Source of the DNA: Sphingobium lactosutens DS20
GTDB taxonomy: Bacteria; Pseudomonadota; Alphaproteobacteria; Sphingomonadales; Sphingomonadaceae
DNA length: 53,691 nucleotides
Assembly: GCF_000445105.1 (NCBI RefSeq)
Contig: NZ_ATDP01000099.1
Coordinates: forward strand, 1 to 53,691
Direction: 5' to 3'
The notes beneath the pieces are model-generated. The model worked only from the letters and a program-made list of their open reading frames with translations, made no database searches and was not told the DNA's origin. The position numbers and the translations under genes were made by a program. The first letter of the stretch is position 1; each line of letters starts with the position of its first letter. Shown one piece after another: positions 49,706 to 53,691 of this stretch.

Positions 49706-52615
49706 ATGGATCGGAGTATTCCGGGCGGGGATTTGATCGGACGATGGAGCCTGAGCTTTGCCGATATTGATTTTGTAAATTCGAAGCCGGCCCTGACGCG
49801 CCTTGGCCTCGCCGCACAGCTGAAATTCTTCGCTTCCCTGGGGTTTTTCGCGATCGATCCCGGCTCAATCCCTACCGATGGCCTCTCGTATCTGGCCGAG
49901 CAACTCGGTGTCGAGGCTGGCGAGATAGCCGGTTATGACTTTTCCAGTCGGACAGCACGACGGCATTGTGCGGAGATCCTGATCCATCTTGGATATCACC
50001 GCATGAAGCGGGTGGATCGCGCGCAATTGACGGAATGGATTGCTGGCGAGCTGTGCCCGGGCGGCCAGTCGATCAATGCCATGCTTGAGCATGTTTTCCT
50101 GTGGTGCCGGGACCGGCGTATTTATGGGCCGTCGCGCAAGGAGCTTGAACGTGTCGTTCGCTCACAACGGCAAGATTATCTGGACACCTGGCTGATCGGA
50201 GCCAGTGATCGGCTTTCGTCAGATGCGGTGGCGTTATTGGAAGCCTCGCTTGCCGATCCGGACAGCTCGACCGGATTCAACAGGATGAAGGGTGACGCCG
50301 GACAGGCAACGCTCGACAACATTCTCGACGTGACCGAGAAACTCGCCTTTATCCAGAGACTTGATCTTCCCCATGATCTCCTGACGGCTACGGGCAAGCC
50401 ATGGGTCGATCAGATTGTTCGCCGCGTTGCCGGTGAAAAGGCCTCGGAGATGCGCCGGCATGCGCCGGCGCGACAGCTCGGCCTTTATGCGATTTATCTA
50501 ATGTCGCGGGAGGCGCAACTCACTGACGCGATGATCGACCTGCTGATCGAAACCGTTCACAAGATCGGAACGCGCTCGAAACGCAAGGTGGTGGGCGATA
50601 TCGCGAAAGACATCGAGCGGGTCTATGGAAAGGAGCGCCTGCTGGTCGAGATCGCCAGCGCCTCGATCAATGAACCATCGGGGCGCATCTGCGATGTCAT
50701 TTTCCCGATCGCCGGTAAGGCCAAGCTGGCGGCGATCGTCAAGGAGAGCCATGCGAAGGGCGCTCTGGACCGGCGCATCTACAAGGTGATGCGTGGTTCC
50801 TGGGCCAATCATTACCGGCGCATGCTGCCAAGCCTGCTTTCCGTACTTGAGTTCCGGTCGAACAACGCGGTGTGGCGGCCGGTCCTGGCGGCCCTCGACT
50901 GGATCAGGAGCAAGGTGGATGGCGGATGCCGCTTCGTGCCATTGCAGGATGTTCCGATCGATGAGGTGATTCCAGCGCGATGGCGCAGTTCCGTCATTGA
51001 TGACGATGGGCGGGTAAACCGGATCAGCTATGAGCTTTGCGTCCTGACGCAACTGCGCGACCGCATCCGCTCCAAAGAAATCTGGGTGGTCGGGGCGGAT
51101 CGCTATCGCAATCCCGATGACGATCTTCCCAAGGACTTCGAGATCAGGCGAGATGCGTACTATTCCGGCCTCAGCCTGACGCCAGATGCGCAGGCGTTTT
51201 GCGCCTCGATCCGGGAGGAGCTTGAACGGGAACTGTTGCTCCTCAATGCCAATATTCCACAAAACGACAAGGTCCGGCTCCTGTGGCGCGGCGACAACCG
51301 GATATCGATTACACCGTTCAAGCCCTTGCCCGAACCGAAGGGTCTCGCTTCGATCAAAAGCGAGATCGGTCAGCGCTGGCCGATGACCGGACTGCTGGAC
51401 GTGTTGAAAGAGGCTGCTCTGGACACGGGATTGATGGATGCTTTCGAAACGTCGGCCTCGCGGGTTACCCTGTCGAAAGCAGCCTTGGCTCAGCGTCTTT
51501 TGCTGTGTCTCTATGGCTTGGGCACGAACGCCGGGCTCAAGCGGGTCGCTGGCGCAACACCCGATGTCAGTTACGAGGAATTGCTGCATGTCCATCGCCG
51601 TTTCATCCACGCGCCAGCGCTGAGGGAGGCGTGCGCGCGGGTAGCAAACGCGACACTGGCAATCCGCAATGCCGCAGTATGGGGAGATGCGGGCACGGCA
51701 TGCGCGTCCGATTCAACGAAGTTCGGCGCGTGGGACCGCAACCTGATGACGGAATGGCACGCCCGCTATGGCGGCCGTGGCGTCATGATCTACTGGCATG
51801 TGGAGAAGCGCGCGACCTGCGTTTATTCCCAGCTCAAGCGGTGCTCTTCCTCGGAGGTCGCCTCCATGATCGAAGGCGTGCTACGCCATTGCACCGACAT
51901 GGAAATCCAGCGCCAGTACGTCGATAGCCACGGCCAGAGCGCAGTCGGCTTTGCGTTCTGCCGACTCCTTGGATTTGAGCTTGCCCCGCGGCTGAAAGCA
52001 GTGGCACGCCAGAAACTGGCCCTTCCCCAAGCCGGCATGCGCACGCGGCTTTCCAATTTACTGCCGATCCTCTCCAGCCCGATCGACTGGGACGAGATCG
52101 AGCAACAATATGACGAAATGGTCAAATATGCCGCTGCCATGCAATCGCGCACCGCCGATCCGGAAGCGATCCTGCTCCGGTTTGCCAGAGCCGAAGTGAT
52201 GCACCCGACCTACAAGGCGCTGAGTGAACTCGGCCGCGCGGTCAAAACAATCTTCCTATGCCGGTATTTGCGTCAGGAGGCATTCCGCCGCGAGATCCAC
52301 GAAGGGCTGAATGTGGTTGAGAACTGGAACGGCGCTAATGGTTTCGTGTTCTTCGGCAAGGGCGGCGAGATCGCCACCAACCGCATCCATGAGCAGGAAA
52401 TCTCCGTTCTGGCGCTACACCTCCTGCAAGCGTCGCTGGTGTATGTGAACACCCGCATGCTTCAGACCGTACTGGTTGAGCCGAAGTGGGCGGGGCGGAT
52501 GACGCCGGAAGATTATCGTGGTCTCACGCCGTTGATCTACAGTCATGTGAACCCTTATGGCCGCTTCGACCTCGACCTGAACGACCGGATTGATTTTGGA
52601 CGGCTTGCAGCGTGA
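49706..52615 (+). CDS. tnpA: Tn3-family transposase TnpA
   Basis: 969 residues from ATG at 49706 (AGGGAGTGGG upstream; a TTG at 49703 is also in frame). The DUF4158 N-terminal region ([20 protein letters not shown]) is followed by the Tn3 DDE domain: [39 protein letters not shown], then the Glu region [19 protein letters not shown]. Ends [15 protein letters not shown]. Length is usual for the family and there is no disruption, so the transposon should be active. Confidence 0.95.
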   Translation: MDRSIPGGDLIGRWSLSFADIDFVNSKPALTRLGLAAQLKFFASLGFFAIDPGSIPTDGLSYLAEQLGVEAGEIAGYDFSSRTARRHCAEILIHLGYHRMKRVDRAQLTEWIAGELCPGGQSINAMLEHVFLWCRDRRIYGPSRKELERVVRSQRQDYLDTWLIGASDRLSSDAVALLEASLADPDSSTGFNRMKGDAGQATLDNILDVTEKLAFIQRLDLPHDLLTATGKPWVDQIVRRVAGEKASEMRRHAPARQLGLYAIYLMSREAQLTDAMIDLLIETVHKIGTRSKRKVVGDIAKDIERVYGKERLLVEIASASINEPSGRICDVIFPIAGKAKLAAIVKESHAKGALDRRIYKVMRGSWANHYRRMLPSLLSVLEFRSNNAVWRPVLAALDWIRSKVDGGCRFVPLQDVPIDEVIPARWRSSVIDDDGRVNRISYELCVLTQLRDRIRSKEIWVVGADRYRNPDDDLPKDFEIRRDAYYSGLSLTPDAQAFCASIREELERELLLLNANIPQNDKVRLLWRGDNRISITPFKPLPEPKGLASIKSEIGQRWPMTGLLDVLKEAALDTGLMDAFETSASRVTLSKAALAQRLLLCLYGLGTNAGLKRVAGATPDVSYEELLHVHRRFIHAPALREACARVANATLAIRNAAVWGDAGTACASDSTKFGAWDRNLMTEWHARYGGRGVMIYWHVEKRATCVYSQLKRCSSSEVASMIEGVLRHCTDMEIQRQYVDSHGQSAVGFAFCRLLGFELAPRLKAVARQKLALPQAGMRTRLSNLLPILSSPIDWDEIEQQYDEMVKYAAAMQSRTADPEAILLRFARAEVMHPTYKALSELGRAVKTIFLCRYLRQEAFRREIHEGLNVVENWNGANGFVFFGKGGEIATNRIHEQEISVLALHLLQASLVYVNTRMLQTVLVEPKWAGRMTPEDYRGLTPLIYSHVNPYGRFDLDLNDRIDFGRLAA

Positions 52616-52751
52616 GGCGGCTGATCGGCCTATAACATTTGGGTACACCCCAGAGTGATAGGGCCGAGTGACACCATTCGTCTGTCACAAAAGGGTGGGT
52701 TTGCGCTCAATGTGACGATACACTGCAAGAGCCACCCTAATGTGACGGATT
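52616..52751 (+). promoter_or_regulatory. res region of the Tn3-family element
   Basis: Between tnpA and tnpR. GTCACAAAAGGGTGG (52684-52698) and CCACCCTAATGTGAC (52732-52746) form an imperfect dyad; further TGTGAC/GTGACA motifs sit between and before them. This is the expected layout of resolvase-binding subsites overlapping the tnpR promoter. Confidence 0.7.
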
Positions 52752-53624
52752 TTGCACTTGGCTCGTATCGGATATGCCCGCGTCAGCACCACGGACCAGG
52801 ATCTGGATATCCAGATTGGCCGCCTCAAGAATGCAGGTTGCGAAATTATCCGTTCCGAGACCGGATCGGGGGCCTCGCGGAGCGGGCGCACGGAACTGGA
52901 AACGATCATGCAGTTTATGCACACCGGCGACGAGCTGGTCGTGCTGCGGCTCGACCGGCTCGGCCGCTCCACGCGCGATGTCCTGAACCTGGTGCATGAG
53001 CTTGATGAAAAGGGAGCTTCGCTGCGCATCCTTGAGCCAGAGGTGACGACGGCGGGCGACATGGGGCGAATGGTCATCACCATACTCGGCATGGTCGCCG
53101 ATATGGAGCTGAAGTTCATCAAGGATCGTCAGCGCGCCGGGATCGAAGCGGCGCGCGCCGAAGGCGTTTACAAAGGCCGGAAGAAGAACGTCGATGACGA
53201 TGAAATCCGCCGTCGCCTTGCCGCCGGCGCCAGCAAGGCCCGCGTTGCCCGCGACCTGAAGGTCTCACGAATGACCGTCTATCGGGCGCTCGACATTATT
53301 CCGTCACAGACCAAACTGCCGGAAAAGCCGCCCACTGCCAGCATCGCCCTGCATCTGATTATCGAGAACTTCAACAAGCGTGGAAGAGGTAGAAAACCCG
53401 CTCGGGAGCGGATTGAGGCGATGCTGGAACGCGACTACGCCATGGTAAAAAACGGCAATTGTGATTACAAACTGACCGTCGCCTATGACCCCGATCCGGA
53501 TGGCATTTCCCTTGATGAGGAAATCCAAAGCCTCCTCTCCGAGATGTTCAACATCGCAGAGAGCTACAATTGCTCCATGGAAGCCGATATCTACGAGGTC
53601 GGTGGTCAGCAACGGTCCTGGTAG
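52752..53624 (+). CDS. tnpR: serine resolvase TnpR with C-terminal extension
   Basis: 290 residues, TTG start (52752 or 52758). The first ~185 residues are a standard resolvase: ARIGYARVSTTDQDLDIQIG with catalytic Ser, LRLDRLGRSTRDVLNLVHEL, MVADMELKFIKDRQRAGIEA, helix-turn-helix GASKARVARDLKVSRMTVYR. A ~100-residue extra domain follows (TASIALHLIIENFNKRGRGR, then MVKNGNCDYKLTVAYDPDPD, ending VGGQQRSW). Ordinary Tn3 resolvases stop after the helix-turn-helix. The extension looks folded, alternating strands and helices, function unknown. Confidence 0.92.
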   Translation: MHLARIGYARVSTTDQDLDIQIGRLKNAGCEIIRSETGSGASRSGRTELETIMQFMHTGDELVVLRLDRLGRSTRDVLNLVHELDEKGASLRILEPEVTTAGDMGRMVITILGMVADMELKFIKDRQRAGIEAARAEGVYKGRKKNVDDDEIRRRLAAGASKARVARDLKVSRMTVYRALDIIPSQTKLPEKPPTASIALHLIIENFNKRGRGRKPARERIEAMLERDYAMVKNGNCDYKLTVAYDPDPDGISLDEEIQSLLSEMFNIAESYNCSMEADIYEVGGQQRSW

Positions 53625-53653
53625 AATCAATCAAGCGTTCAGTGTTCGTTCTT

Positions 53654-53691
53654 CAACCTGGCCAAAATCGCAGCTTCGGGCCGACTGGGCC
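53654..53691 (-). repeat. Tn3-family terminal inverted repeat, right
   Basis: Complement of the left repeat with one mismatch in the first 33 bases. It ends on the last base of the window. Confidence 0.9.

Larger units (their letters stand above)
49583..53691 (+). mobile_element. Tn3-family transposon (4.1 kb) in istB
   Basis: Left inverted repeat from 49583 (GGCCCAGTCGGCCC...) and right repeat ending exactly at 53691 match over the first ~33 bases with one mismatch and more loosely to ~45. The interior encodes tnpA and tnpR on the same strand with a res region between them, and no cargo gene. Left flank TTTAT; the right flank is outside the window, so the 5-bp duplication cannot be checked. 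Confidence 0.93.

Overview
The window looks like an assembled contig from a sphingomonad (Alphaproteobacteria; Sphingobium, Novosphingobium or Sphingopyxis-like). The evidence is high GC, IS6100, IS66 and IS5-type elements, DUF3768/ArdC/DUF4942-type plasmid accessory genes, a PF04909 amidohydrolase beside a Rieske oxygenase, and a DUF1476 ATPase-inhibitor gene. Both ends fall exactly on mobile-element termini: base 1 is the first base of IS6100 and the last base is the outer end of a Tn3-family inverted repeat. The sequence was therefore probably cut at repeats by the assembler. No replication, partition or conjugation genes are present, so plasmid location is inferred only from the accessory genes.

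Layout. 1-5561 is a scrapyard of mobile DNA: IS6100, a truncated alcohol dehydrogenase, a truncated IS5-family transposase, one intact FadL/TodX-like outer-membrane transporter, and three tandem IS66 3' ends that cut off an ArdC antirestriction gene. 5562-16256 is a run of plasmid-type accessory genes: an N-truncated ArdC, a VbhA/Fic toxin-antitoxin pair, many short overlapping genes of unknown function, a DUF4942-type adenine methyltransferase, and a 28-residue peptide resembling Firmicute holin-like toxins. This part shares a repeated 16-bp palindrome and a repeated ~240-bp GC-rich leader, one copy of which is split by an IS5/IS427-type element. 16526-18592 holds a GNAT acetyltransferase and a Tn3-type resolvase split by a second, inverted IS6100. 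18954-21465 is an AbiEi/AbiEii type IV toxin-antitoxin pair translationally overlapping a tyrosine integrase.

21517-49211 is a coherent oxygen-limitation island. It carries the complete cbb3 oxidase set (ccoNOQP plus ccoG-fixH-ccoI-ccoS), anaerobic haem synthesis (hemN), an FnrL-type [4Fe-4S] regulator, ompW, a cytochrome c, two universal stress proteins, a PfkB kinase, a D-lactate-type dehydrogenase, a GH130-like protein, a phasin-like protein and an ATP-synthase inhibitor. It also contains a Rieske oxygenase/amidohydrolase pair with a ferredoxin reductase. FNR-type boxes (TTGAT-N4-ATCAA and close variants) lie in front of hemN, ompW, the Rieske/amidohydrolase divergent promoter and a gene-free stretch near 24300-24475. 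I infer that the FnrL encoded here, or a chromosomal one, ties the region together.

The most interesting signal is at 24298-24475. Two perfect FNR boxes precede a ~75-nt gene-free segment that starts with a hairpin at the position a class II FNR promoter would predict, carries a CU-rich stretch resembling an anti-Shine-Dalgarno sequence, and ends in a textbook intrinsic terminator with eight Ts. This is a candidate FNR-activated small RNA. Other notable points are the holin-like micro-peptide with its own structured leader and terminator, a 40-bp templated quasi-palindromic insertion that frameshifts the amidohydrolase C-terminus, the palindrome/leader repeat family, and a Tn3 resolvase with an unusual ~100-residue C-terminal extension.

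49212-53691 is an IS21 istB remnant interrupted by a complete Tn3-family transposon (tnpA, res region, tnpR).
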